Positions 18,003 to 26,337 of a stretch of DNA of 36,352 nt are shown here, piece by piece. The stretch spans positions 1-36,352 of the forward strand of contig JAKVBZ010000053.1 in NCBI GenBank assembly GCA_022448645.1. The letters are read 5' to 3'. Positions within the stretch are counted from its first letter, which is position 1, and each line of letters opens with the position of its first letter. This DNA comes from Pirellulaceae bacterium. GTDB taxonomy: Bacteria > Planctomycetota > Planctomycetia > Pirellulales > Pirellulaceae. The notes under the pieces were generated by a model. That model saw only the letters and a program-made list of their open reading frames with translations, was not told the DNA's origin and did not search any database. A program made the translations under genes and the position numbers.

Positions 18003-19397
18003 ATGGCAATTTCGACGTCCTCATTGACGCCTGTATCCACTGAGCGAGTGGAAACCCGTTGGCGGCGGATCGTGACCCCCATGCCCGTCCCGGAATCGGT
18101 GCCCATCATCCAGCAACTGCGTCAGTTGGAACCACGTTCGCTGAGTGGAATGCCACCAGTTCTGTGGGACAACGCCGAAGGATTCTTGGTTCGGGATGCA
18201 TACGGCAACCAATGGATCGACCTTACGAGTGGTGTCGTCATGGCAAACGTGGGGCACGCCCATCCAAAAATCCGCGCCGCCATTAAACGCACCTGTGACC
18301 AGCTGCTGTTGGCAACCTACGTTTTTCCCCAACAAGTTCGCTTGTCGCTGCTGCAAAGGCTGATAGAGTTGTCTCCGATTCCAGACTCCAAAGCGATCCT
18401 CTTCAGCGCGGGAACGGAAGCAACCGAATGCGCGATGATGCTAATGCGTCGTCACGGACAACGCATCCATCGTGACAAGATTGGAATTGTCAGTTTTGCT
18501 GACGGTTACCACGGTCGAACGCTTGCAGCCGCACTGGCCACCGGTTCGCCGTCCGAAAATGATTGGATCGCGCGCGAGAACGTGGGCCACTACCAGATCC
18601 CGTTTCCGTTTGGACCGCGCTGGCCTTGGGGTCATGTCAGCGAGGATCCCACAGGTGAAAAGGCATTTGATGCGTGCGTCGAAGGATTGCTGAACCAAGG
18701 CATCACGCCCGACAAGGTTGCTGGATTCATTGGTGAACCGGTGCCCGGCTGGGCTACCTGGCCTACCCCCAAAGGATTCGCCCGTAAATTGGTCGATTGG
18801 TGCCACAAGCACAACATTCTCGTCTGCTTCGACGAAGTACAATGTGGCTGTGGTCGGACTGGAAAGATGTGGGGCATGGAACATACGGGCGTCGTGCCAG
18901 ACCTGTTTACGTTGGGTAAAGGGCTCTCCTCTAGCCTGCCGGTGTCTGCAGTCGTCGGACAGGCGGAAATCCTCGACGCACCAGACGCAGGTGATATGTC
19001 GAGCACCCATGGGGGTAACCCACTGAGTGCGGCAGCAGCGCTCGCCAGCCTGGAGGTGTTAGCAGAAGAAAACTTGTTGGAAAGGGCGACCACCACCGGT
19101 AGTCTGGTGCTGAAAACGCTCGGCAAGCTTTTCGAATCGTTCCCGGACCGTATCCTTTCCATTCACGGATCCGGATTATTCATCGGCATCTACCTCACGT
19201 GCCAGGATTCTGAAGAATTGGACGCCCACCTGGCCGATGCGGTTGCGGTCGAGGCCACGCGTCGAGGCGTTCTCATGTTTACAACCGGCCGTGGCTTCCT
19301 CAAATTTACGCCTCCCCTGGGTATCGACCCAGACGCTGCCGTCGAGGCGGCCAACGTCATTCAGGATTGTGTCCGGGATTGCATCCAACGTAAATGA
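18003..19397 (+). CDS. Class III PLP-dependent aminotransferase
   Basis: A 464-residue cytoplasmic enzyme of the class III (GabT/ArgD/omega-amino acid) group. These transfer an amino group from a terminal or side-chain amine to a keto acid. Visible motifs: the PLP phosphate-binding FSAGTEATECAMMLMRR; YHGRTLAA; the conserved FDEVQCGCGRTGK segment with PLP-nitrogen-binding D277; the Schiff-base lysine K306 in TLGKGLSS; and a STHGGNPLSAAAALASL dimer-interface segment. The length is typical. An extension of about 40 residues precedes the first conserved segment (SGMPPVLWDNAEG). The nearest relatives by motif are 4-aminobutyrate or (S)-beta-amino-acid type transaminases, but the substrate cannot be fixed. 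The upstream ribosome site is weak. The gene converges on a DapA-like aldolase. Confidence 0.9.
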   Translation: MAISTSSLTPVSTERVETRWRRIVTPMPVPESVPIIQQLRQLEPRSLSGMPPVLWDNAEGFLVRDAYGNQWIDLTSGVVMANVGHAHPKIRAAIKRTCDQLLLATYVFPQQVRLSLLQRLIELSPIPDSKAILFSAGTEATECAMMLMRRHGQRIHRDKIGIVSFADGYHGRTLAAALATGSPSENDWIARENVGHYQIPFPFGPRWPWGHVSEDPTGEKAFDACVEGLLNQGITPDKVAGFIGEPVPGWATWPTPKGFARKLVDWCHKHNILVCFDEVQCGCGRTGKMWGMEHTGVVPDLFTLGKGLSSSLPVSAVVGQAEILDAPDAGDMSSTHGGNPLSAAAALASLEVLAEENLLERATTTGSLVLKTLGKLFESFPDRILSIHGSGLFIGIYLTCQDSEELDAHLADAVAVEATRRGVLMFTTGRGFLKFTPPLGIDPDAAVEAANVIQDCVRDCIQRK

Positions 19398-19595
19398 CTA
19401 AGATCCCGCCACAAAACGCCAATGACCCCGAAAATCTAAATGAACCCTGGCGTGACTCTTGACGCGTTCTCGTGATGTTGAGAGACATCGTTTTTATGAG
19501 GCTTCCGAGTTAGACATCCTGCAGGCATGCGCCATGAAACATACCTCATTCCGCATTGGCTAGAGACTCGCGTCAACCCTCTCGTGTTGTGGTCT

Positions 19596-20516
19596 TCAAA
19601 CCAACATTTCGTTGCACGCAGCAATAACCCGTTCGTTCAGCTTCAATCCGTACTGCATGGTTTCGGAGTCCGGCGTCCAGGTAGGAGTTCTAACGTTTGT
19701 ACTCGATGCAGGCAGCACACCGCGAGCGGCCAACAGTTTTTTCTCGATCAAGACAAACAGCTCCATGTTTTGCAACGAAAACACCAGCTGTGGCAACAAT
19801 CGTTCAAACAGATCCAACGCTTTGTCCAACTGGTTGCTGGAACCGAGTTCCCAAATCCGTTGCAGTAAATCTACTGCGCCCAGCCCTGGCATACATCCAC
19901 AGATGCCGGCGGGTAGAAGATCAAGTAGATACATACCTCCCCAACCTTCGAGGACGCCTATCTCGTCGTTCGTCGCCTTCCGAATCGCCTCGACCTTAGC
20001 CGACATGAGTGGTTCTTCCAGTTTCAAGTAACGAAAATTCTGACACTCTGCTTGCAATTGCCGGGCAAACTCTCCACCTACGGTCGGGCCCCCCGGATTG
20101 AAATCCTGAATCAACACGGGCAAGGACACCGACTGGCAAATGGTGTAGCAATAACTGAGCACGTCTGCATCTGTCAACGAGAATTGACGAGGAATGGCAA
20201 ACGAGATGAATTGAACTCCAAGATCCTCATGCCGTGCAGCCAGCTCTGCTGCGCAGCGCGCGGAAGGATGATTCGATTGACCGATGACCGCCACACGTCC
20301 TGCGGCAGATCGGACGGCGACTTCGATCAAGTCGCGGCGTTCCGTGATGGTCTTTTTATAAAATTCGCTCCCATAAGCCGGTAGACAAACAGCGCACACA
20401 CGGCATTTTACGGCGAACTCGATGCAACTGGCCAATGCGTCCAGGTCGATGGACTCATCGTCACGGAACGGTGTGGGGATGACGGGGACGTTACCCTGTA
20501 ATCGAAAGCTTTCCAT
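19596..20516 (-). CDS. Dihydrodipicolinate synthase / N-acetylneuraminate lyase family protein, divergent active site
   Basis: A TIM-barrel aldolase/lyase of about 306 residues from the ATG at 20514-20516. The in-frame extension to 20597 is polar and would place the protein's natural beginning (LQGNVPVIPTPFRDD) too far in, so I dropped it. Family members form a Schiff base with pyruvate or a 2-keto acid. The Schiff-base lysine is K165 in RYLKLEEP, at the expected position. The GTTGE loop, however, reads AYGSE, and the catalytic-tyrosine segment (YN.P.RTG in DapA) reads LIQDFNPGGP, so the Thr-Thr-Tyr relay is not recognisable. This may be a different lyase or dehydratase of the superfamily. 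A nearby symporter and aminotransferase would fit organic-acid catabolism, but the strands differ. Confidence 0.85.
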   Translation of the reverse strand: MESFRLQGNVPVIPTPFRDDESIDLDALASCIEFAVKCRVCAVCLPAYGSEFYKKTITERRDLIEVAVRSAAGRVAVIGQSNHPSARCAAELAARHEDLGVQFISFAIPRQFSLTDADVLSYCYTICQSVSLPVLIQDFNPGGPTVGGEFARQLQAECQNFRYLKLEEPLMSAKVEAIRKATNDEIGVLEGWGGMYLLDLLPAGICGCMPGLGAVDLLQRIWELGSSNQLDKALDLFERLLPQLVFSLQNMELFVLIEKKLLAARGVLPASSTNVRTPTWTPDSETMQYGLKLNERVIAACNEMLV

Positions 20517-21003
20517 GGTTGATTGTCGACTTACTTGGAGATGATTTTCTGTGGAAATCGTTTTGTTCTGCTTGCTCGTGTGCGCCACATCGGGCATGAT
20601 AAATTATGTGGAAGTAACCCACGAAAGCAAACTGACGTGCGAACGCTCTACCATCGCGTGGCCAATCAGGTGACCATGCTGAGGGGAGGCTGCGGAGCCA
20701 TGGGGACGATGGCTCTACCATCGCCATCGTAGTTGGCTAGTACCGACTTTTGTTGAAAGGTCACCAGGTAAATCATTTCTGGCGCCACCATTCAGTGACC
20801 GCAAAAGAAAAATCACAGCGAATGGACTGGGGATTTCATGACAGGGGTCACGTAGAAGCTCGAAGCCTCTACCGTTTTCCGTTTCAGCCGAGTGTCCCAG
20901 CTTAAGCTAGGCACCGACTGGCCCCCAGGACAGCTCAAGGTAGGCGACTCATTGAATTTCTGATCATCCCTAGGGACATGTCTAACCGCTTTGAGCTGAC
21001 GGA
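20517..21003. other. Intergenic region with one hairpin
   Basis: Almost 490 bp between two minus-strand genes. One perfect 8-bp inverted repeat, ACGATGGC/GCCATCGT, is at 20706-20713 and 20723-20730 (9-nt loop). No T-run follows on the minus strand, so it is a weak terminator candidate for the upstream oxidoreductase. Short frames here show no family resemblance. The remainder shows nothing. Confidence 0.4.
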
Positions 21004-22341
21004 TTAGACTTCCATGATCTCATAGCCTTGACGTTGTTCCCTGGCAAAGAAAGAAGCGGCGTGATCATCACCCATGATTTTTTCGGCCTGGGGGTCCCAG
21101 CGAATGTTACGTCCCAGCCGTGCAGCGATGGCTGCAAGGTGACACGTATTCATGGCCTGAACATGTGAAAAAACGTCCGACACCGGCAACCCGCCCTCAG
21201 CGATGCAACGAAAAAAATTGTGATAGTGGCCTTCATATGGTTTATCACGATATAGTCGACGAACATCCTCGTCTGTGTACTGGCCTTCATCCCAATTTTC
21301 CTCAATCGGCTTGCCAGTAATCCGACCGCGACTGACAAAGATGCGTCCTTTGCTGCCTTCGAAAAGAATGCCGTTGCCCGCACGACTTGTCACGTGCATT
21401 TCAACATTATTTTCAAAAGTACAGATCACGTTGTAGTCGTGGGCCGTATTGAAGTGATCATTTTTAGTGGGGTATCCGTTTTCAAATGGAATGGGATGTT
21501 TGGCGTCCGCCCCATCGATCAAAACCGGCCCCCTACCCTTACCATCATGCCCTATGGCCCAGGTGGCAATGTCGACGTGATGCGCCCCCCAGTCAGAAAA
21601 CTTTCCGCCTGAGTATTCGTACCACCAACGAAATTGCTGGTGACAACGTTTTTCACGGTATTCTGTTAAGGGAGCTGGACCAAGCCACTGTTCCCAATCG
21701 AGTTCGGCCGGCGGATCAACCGCTTCAAACGGCCCACCAACATCTCCACCCCCAATCCCAATCGTCATTTTTTTGATGTCGCCGAGGATTCCTTTTTGCA
21801 CCATGTTGATGGCGCGCAAAAATTTGTCGCGGCTGCTTCTTTGTTGCGTTCCGACAAAGAAGATTTTGTCCTTATGTTTTTTACAAGCCTTTCGGATCAA
21901 CTGGTTCTCTTCGAGTGTCAACGTCAAAGGCTTTTGACAGTAAACATGTTTGCCCGCCTCGAGAGCCTCAATAGCAATTTTTACATGCCAGTGATCCGGA
22001 GTCGCAATACTGACCACATCGATGTCCTTGCGATCCAGGACGTCACGATAATCAGGATAGGCATCCGCTTTGCCTTGACCTATTCCCTTATGATTCTTGG
22101 CCAGTTCCCTATGCCGTTTATCCACATCACAAACGGCCACAATATCACCAAAGGCAGCCTGGTGTCGCGCATCACCCCTGCCCTTGCCGCCCATACCAAT
22201 GCAGCCGATTTGAGGCCGATCATTTTTCAATCGGTTGGCAAACACCGCTGGATTCCAGGAAAAATAAGGAATCATACCGGCAGTCGCCCCGATAGCAGCG
22301 GACGACTTCAGAAAATCACGACGCGGGTGGTTTTTTTTCAT
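21004..22341 (-). CDS. Tat-exported Gfo/Idh/MocA-family oxidoreductase
   Basis: A 445-residue NAD(P)-dependent oxidoreductase-fold protein. The N-terminus has a twin-arginine signal (RRDFLK at 7-12, followed by an alanine/glycine-rich hydrophobic stretch), so it is predicted to be exported folded with its cofactor. The Rossmann segment is IGCIGMGGKGRG (45-56). The motif normally ending EKP reads YCQKPLT here (K137); Gln for Glu at this place is common in exported planctomycete members (recollection, not computed). The C-terminal beta-sheet domain follows from about residue 150, with DWGAHHVDIATWAIG. Such proteins act on sugars or sugar derivatives; the substrate is unknown. Its own upstream ribosome site is weak. 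The following gene on the strand is the DapA-like aldolase, about 490 bp away, which is too far for a secure operon. Confidence 0.92.
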   Translation of the reverse strand: MKKNHPRRDFLKSSAAIGATAGMIPYFSWNPAVFANRLKNDRPQIGCIGMGGKGRGDARHQAAFGDIVAVCDVDKRHRELAKNHKGIGQGKADAYPDYRDVLDRKDIDVVSIATPDHWHVKIAIEALEAGKHVYCQKPLTLTLEENQLIRKACKKHKDKIFFVGTQQRSSRDKFLRAINMVQKGILGDIKKMTIGIGGGDVGGPFEAVDPPAELDWEQWLGPAPLTEYREKRCHQQFRWWYEYSGGKFSDWGAHHVDIATWAIGHDGKGRGPVLIDGADAKHPIPFENGYPTKNDHFNTAHDYNVICTFENNVEMHVTSRAGNGILFEGSKGRIFVSRGRITGKPIEENWDEGQYTDEDVRRLYRDKPYEGHYHNFFRCIAEGGLPVSDVFSHVQAMNTCHLAAIAARLGRNIRWDPQAEKIMGDDHAASFFAREQRQGYEIMEV

Positions 22342-22504
22342 GGGGCTCGTTTTTCAAGACAAACATGATGATTTGCCATGATTGTCATTTCCCACGTGCG
22401 CACTTTCAATCCCAAAAACAAATGAAATCTACCGTCATTTGGGAAGATTGGGACCACCAGAGTTTTGCCTGGACCGCCAAAACGACGGTAGATTCCATGC
22501 TCTC

Positions 22505-22978
22505 TTAAGGAGCTTCTTCGTCCGAACTGAGATTAAAATTAATCTCATTTTTTCGCTGGTCTTTTACTTCAGCAGTCAGCCCCGAAGTCCCAGCGTCAAA
22601 ATAGTGTTCGGGAATCAAAGGAAGTCCTGGGATTGTCGGAGCCAACGAACTTGTCGCGTTAGCGAATCCCGGTGCTGGACGACGTGGGCCGCGAGCAGAT
22701 ACCGTAATTCGATGATTGCCCACAATGGCGCCATCATCTGGTGTGAACGTTCCCAATTCAAATTGGCCGGTCGAATCGGTGAGTGCACTGGCAACACGCT
22801 GACCCGATTCAGGCGCAAACGCTACGGTCGCGTCAGCCAGCGGTTCACCATCAACGGTAATCGTACCGACTACCTTTGCCATGCTGGGACCATCTGGACC
22901 ACAACCTGGTAGGAGAAAGAGGAAACTTACCAAGAATACCCACAAGGCGGGAATGTGTTTGTTGCTCATATTCGACAT
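22505..22978 (-). CDS. Small lipoprotein with carboxypeptidase-regulatory-like fold
   Basis: A 157-residue lipoprotein. The signal peptide ends in the lipobox LLPGC, with the lipidated cysteine at position 26. It has one transthyretin/carboxypeptidase-regulatory-like beta-sandwich: VVGTITVDGEPLADATVAF, a TDSTGQFEL turn, then GNHRITVSA. It starts 3 nt after the stop of the DUF1559 gene and so is almost surely co-transcribed with it; this pair is a recurring planctomycete arrangement. A second in-frame ATG is 3 codons downstream. The role is unknown; periplasmic or outer-membrane anchoring is expected. Confidence 0.85.
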   Translation of the reverse strand: MSNMSNKHIPALWVFLVSFLFLLPGCGPDGPSMAKVVGTITVDGEPLADATVAFAPESGQRVASALTDSTGQFELGTFTPDDGAIVGNHRITVSARGPRRPAPGFANATSSLAPTIPGLPLIPEHYFDAGTSGLTAEVKDQRKNEINFNLSSDEEAP

Positions 22979-22981
22979 GAC

Positions 22982-24082
22982 CTAGAAATCAACATTGACG
23001 ACTTCGCCACCTGCGCGGCTTCCTAGCGCATTCAACACTATTTGTTCGATACTCTCCGAAATGAAATGGACAGACCCGTCGACCATCGTACAGATAGCTC
23101 CGCCCGGGTGATGGCTTTGAAACCCGCGGCTTGCCCACGCGCAATCTCTGTTGGAACCGGGCCAGAAGTACGTCTCGCCGATCCGTTCAGAAGCTCGAAT
23201 GTTGAAGTTGATAGGCAGGCTTGTGGCAAGCGTATTCGACGTGGCGGTAGTCCAGATGTTGTCATAAGCCGTCGCCAATCCGGACGAATGCCCAAGGAGT
23301 ACCGTCTGGCTAGTACCGTCAAAGACATCGCGAATTTTCACAGGAGGAGTACGATCGTGGTGGGGACCAAAATAATTGAACATTCCGCGGTGATCCTTCC
23401 CGGCACCCCAGCCGAAAGTTGGAAACGGACAGTTGGCGGTCGGTACCCCAGCACCGTTTTCATTGCACCCACCACATCCGTACTGCGCCAGCGACGTGGA
23501 TGAACTCGTATAGCCGACGTTTTCACACGCAATATAACCGTCACCGAAGCTTCCGCCATAATGGGTCACAGCCCCTCGCACGTTCCCCTGCTGGTACGCT
23601 GTGTCACCGGGGACAGGTGAGTTGTTGCAAGTGAGATTCGGCAAGCCCCGACCAAGTGGAGCGTCAGGTCCCAGCACCCTCGGCGCCGGATCAGACGGAC
23701 AATACAATCCGCGAACTTCGTGTTCATGAGCGAACTGTAGACTTTGGCAGGCTACACTCATGTCAAAATTGATCTGATCGTAAAGTGCCGTCTCTTCGAA
23801 CTGGGGCAATAAGAGAGGAAAGAATCCCCAGCCATGAGTGGGATCGAAACCGCCCACTACGGGAAACGTCAAGTTACCATCATGATACGAGTGCAAAGCT
23901 AAACCAAGCTGCTTCATATTGTTGGTACATTCCGCACGCCGGGCAGCTTCACGTGCCGCCTGAACCGCAGGCAGCAATAAGGCAATTAGAATCGCAATGA
24001 TCGCAATGACAACTAATAGTTCGACCAGGGTAAAACCGGGCCGCAAGTGTAGTCGTTGGTTTTGTAGATCTTGACGTCTCAT
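22982..24082 (-). CDS. DUF1559 prepilin-like protein with H-X9-DG motif
   Basis: A 366-residue type II secretion/type IV pilin-like protein. The prepilin cleavage motif is [20 protein letters not shown] (G16, with E21 at the +5 position of the mature protein), followed by a long hydrophobic helix and the usual [22 protein letters not shown] segment. The globular domain (from about 75) is cysteine-rich (CDNS-like turns, GCGGC). Near the C-terminus [12 protein letters not shown] gives the H-X9-DG processing-associated motif (H325). This family is expanded by dozens in planctomycete genomes. GGAG 8 nt upstream of the ATG supports the start. It is the first gene of a two-gene unit with the lipoprotein. 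Function unknown; assembly into a pilus-like or secretion-linked fibre is plausible. Confidence 0.95.
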   Translation of the reverse strand: MRRQDLQNQRLHLRPGFTLVELLVVIAIIAILIALLLPAVQAAREAARRAECTNNMKQLGLALHSYHDGNLTFPVVGGFDPTHGWGFFPLLLPQFEETALYDQINFDMSVACQSLQFAHEHEVRGLYCPSDPAPRVLGPDAPLGRGLPNLTCNNSPVPGDTAYQQGNVRGAVTHYGGSFGDGYIACENVGYTSSSTSLAQYGCGGCNENGAGVPTANCPFPTFGWGAGKDHRGMFNYFGPHHDRTPPVKIRDVFDGTSQTVLLGHSSGLATAYDNIWTTATSNTLATSLPINFNIRASERIGETYFWPGSNRDCAWASRGFQSHHPGGAICTMVDGSVHFISESIEQIVLNALGSRAGGEVVNVDF

Positions 24083-24761
24083 CTTTGTTTCTCCGGGGAT
24101 TGCAATAATATAGTATAAAAGATGATCCCTCTAACATGGACCGCGCCATTTTGCCACAAAAAATCAACATAAATGGCACCAATCAAAAGGTTTCAGTCTC
24201 CAGGCCCTAAAATCCCGCCGAAACTGAACACCCGATAGCTCTACATGCATTGAACAGGTGCCTACGAAACATGGCGGTTCAAACAACCAAATTCAAGGCT
24301 AAGTTGCCCCAGTCTCGACCCCCTTTTTCGTCAAATCACACGTTCTTTACGACGAATACCACACACTTGCCAACGGTAAGCTGACTTCGTTGTACAACCA
24401 CTTGGCGTAGATTACTGTTTATCCTGTCAGCATCAGTCTGATCTTGATCTATTCTTTGGCACGAGTGAACCTCCGTGCAATTCATCGAGGAGTAGACACA
24501 GGCTCAATCTGGTTCAAGGTGTATTTTGAGGTGGGACGGCTCACAATCATCCGCGGCAACATCTCAAACTGCTTCGCCGGGGACTTTGAAAATGTGACGA
24601 TGCCGAACAGACAACCATTGGGCCGAGATCCGACACACTGCAGATTTCCTGATAGACCGGCTGGATATCAACACTCTTGTCAGCTGTTAAACTCAAAATC
24701 TGAGCCTTGTCTTACAGATCGCAATTCAGATCTCGCATCGCCATGAAGGTCAATCATCTCC
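24083..24761. other. Divergent intergenic region (about 680 bp)
   Basis: Contains the 5' regions of the DUF1559 operon and of the membrane protein gene. A TATACT-like hexamer on the minus strand (24112-24117) could be a -10 box for the DUF1559 gene, but no matching -35 is seen. An open frame of 100 codons at 24444-24746 has no domain and no good ribosome site. No strong repeat or hairpin. Confidence 0.4.
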
Positions 24762-26273
24762 GTGGACAATCGCAACTCCCCTAACCTCCAAGCCAATATC
24801 CGCAACTTCATTTTCCCCGTTGTCGCGGTGCTCCTTACCGCCCTTGCAGCGGGAACAGGGTGGGGGATCCGTGGCCAATTCGGTCATGAGACGGGGGCCA
24901 TGATTGCCGGCGCTCTAGCTTCGCTAACACTTGTTATGTTGTTCGTGCCACAGGCCACCTCGCTCGCTGGTGCCCGTGCGGCCGCCATGATGACCGTTGC
25001 CATTGGCGTCGGAGGATCCATGACCTATGGCCAGACGATTGGATTGACACACGACAAGGAACTCCATGGTCATTGGGAGGCGTTCCGCTGGGGAATGGCC
25101 GGGTTATTTATGAAAGGCAGCATCTGGATCGGTTTTGGTGGTGTCTTTCTTGGCATGGGACTGGGCGGAAAAAAGTATGGTGTGTTGGAAATACTGGCGC
25201 TTGTGCTCGGTATGGTCGGGATGATGTTTCTTGGTACCTCACTAATCAACTCGCCATTCGAACCGACCACCAAAACTTTGCCTGCGATTTACTTTTCCGA
25301 CAGCTGGTATTTCGAGCCAGGCGCGGACCTGAAACCCCGCAGCGAAATGTGGGGAGGCCTGTTGGTGGCGCTTGGGGGACTCATCGCTTACGTGCGATTC
25401 CTACGTGGCGATCGTTTGGCAGCAAGAATGGCACTCGTCGGAGTAATCGCTGGAGGATTGGGATTCCCACTTGCACAAGCGGTGCAGGCATCACACGCTT
25501 GGAACCCAGAGCTGTACAGCACAGGCGCCCTGTCTTGGTCCTACGATTTTACGCAACACTTCAACTGGTGGAACATGATGGAGACCACGTTCGGAGCTAT
25601 CTGGGGCGGTGGATTGGCACTCGGTCTATGGTTTAACCGTCATCTCATTACTGTCGACACACCCCGCGGAACTCACGATACAACAGATGTGGTTACGTTG
25701 TCGCCAACCGTGGAGGTACTACTCTGCGTGACGCATACCATCCTCTTGTTAACTGCCGAATTTGGTTCGCTACCCGGTCGTGTCGAACTGTTCATGCTGT
25801 ACTCTGAATTCGGACTCGTCATGATCGCGCTGCCACTGGTGGGTATTGTTGGCGGTCGCTACTGGCCGTACTTGTTACTGTTGCCAATGGTGATCGCGCC
25901 GGTCGCCGGTAAAACGTTGCGTTTAGTGAGCTATTCCATGGACAGCGTGCCAGTTGGCATTGGATGGTTCGTGTTCCTGGCAATTCCGTTGGCCATCACC
26001 CTCGTTGTCGCGACATGGCTCATTGGCCGGAGCATCCAGGAGCAACGGGCGGGTCTTTTTTCCGCAATCGCCCTCGTGGTAACAGGCTGGCTATTCTACT
26101 CACTGAATACAGCCGTGTTTGACTACGCCTGGCCCTGGAAAGAATGGACTCACCGCACGCCCAATCAGCTGATTTTCACCGTAAGCATCACAGCACTCAC
26201 GCTGGCAGCGTTATGTTGTCAGCCTTCAATCACCTCGTCCAACAAGCAAAAAGGAGAGCGAACCAATCACTGA
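24762..26273 (+). CDS. Polytopic membrane protein of unknown function
   Basis: A 503-residue protein with about 12-14 hydrophobic helices and short connecting loops. I do not recognise a characterised family. Conserved-looking loop segments include GWGIRGQFGHETGAMIAG between helices 1 and 2, GGSMTYGQTIGLTHD, and WGGLLVALGGLIAY. His, Asp and Glu near membrane ends (GHETG, THDKELHGHWEAFRWG) could bind a substrate or ion, which is speculation. The start is GTG at 24762 with a distant GAAGGT (24745-24750), a weak site; other starts in frame are not better. It has no signal peptide other than the first helix. It converges on the FG-GAP gene, with an AACCAAT/ATTGGTT hairpin over its stop codon (26261-26280). 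A transporter or membrane enzyme is possible. Confidence 0.7.
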   Translation: MDNRNSPNLQANIRNFIFPVVAVLLTALAAGTGWGIRGQFGHETGAMIAGALASLTLVMLFVPQATSLAGARAAAMMTVAIGVGGSMTYGQTIGLTHDKELHGHWEAFRWGMAGLFMKGSIWIGFGGVFLGMGLGGKKYGVLEILALVLGMVGMMFLGTSLINSPFEPTTKTLPAIYFSDSWYFEPGADLKPRSEMWGGLLVALGGLIAYVRFLRGDRLAARMALVGVIAGGLGFPLAQAVQASHAWNPELYSTGALSWSYDFTQHFNWWNMMETTFGAIWGGGLALGLWFNRHLITVDTPRGTHDTTDVVTLSPTVEVLLCVTHTILLLTAEFGSLPGRVELFMLYSEFGLVMIALPLVGIVGGRYWPYLLLLPMVIAPVAGKTLRLVSYSMDSVPVGIGWFVFLAIPLAITLVVATWLIGRSIQEQRAGLFSAIALVVTGWLFYSLNTAVFDYAWPWKEWTHRTPNQLIFTVSITALTLAALCCQPSITSSNKQKGERTNH

Positions 26274-26337
26274 ATTGGTTCCTGACTCTTCACCACTGGA
26301 TCTTTCTCTGCTAACCCTGCTAACCCCTTGTGGACGT

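Noticed and set aside
20706..20730. 8-bp inverted repeat as terminator of the Gfo/Idh/MocA gene
   Set aside because: It lies about 270 nt after the stop and has no T-run on the minus strand.
24444..24746. 100-codon open frame before the membrane protein
   Set aside because: Low support: no domain, no ribosome site, unusual composition.
26261..26280. AACCAAT/ATTGGTT hairpin over the stop codon of the membrane protein
   Set aside because: AT-rich 7-bp stem without a T-run; could act in termination but the evidence is too weak for a feature.
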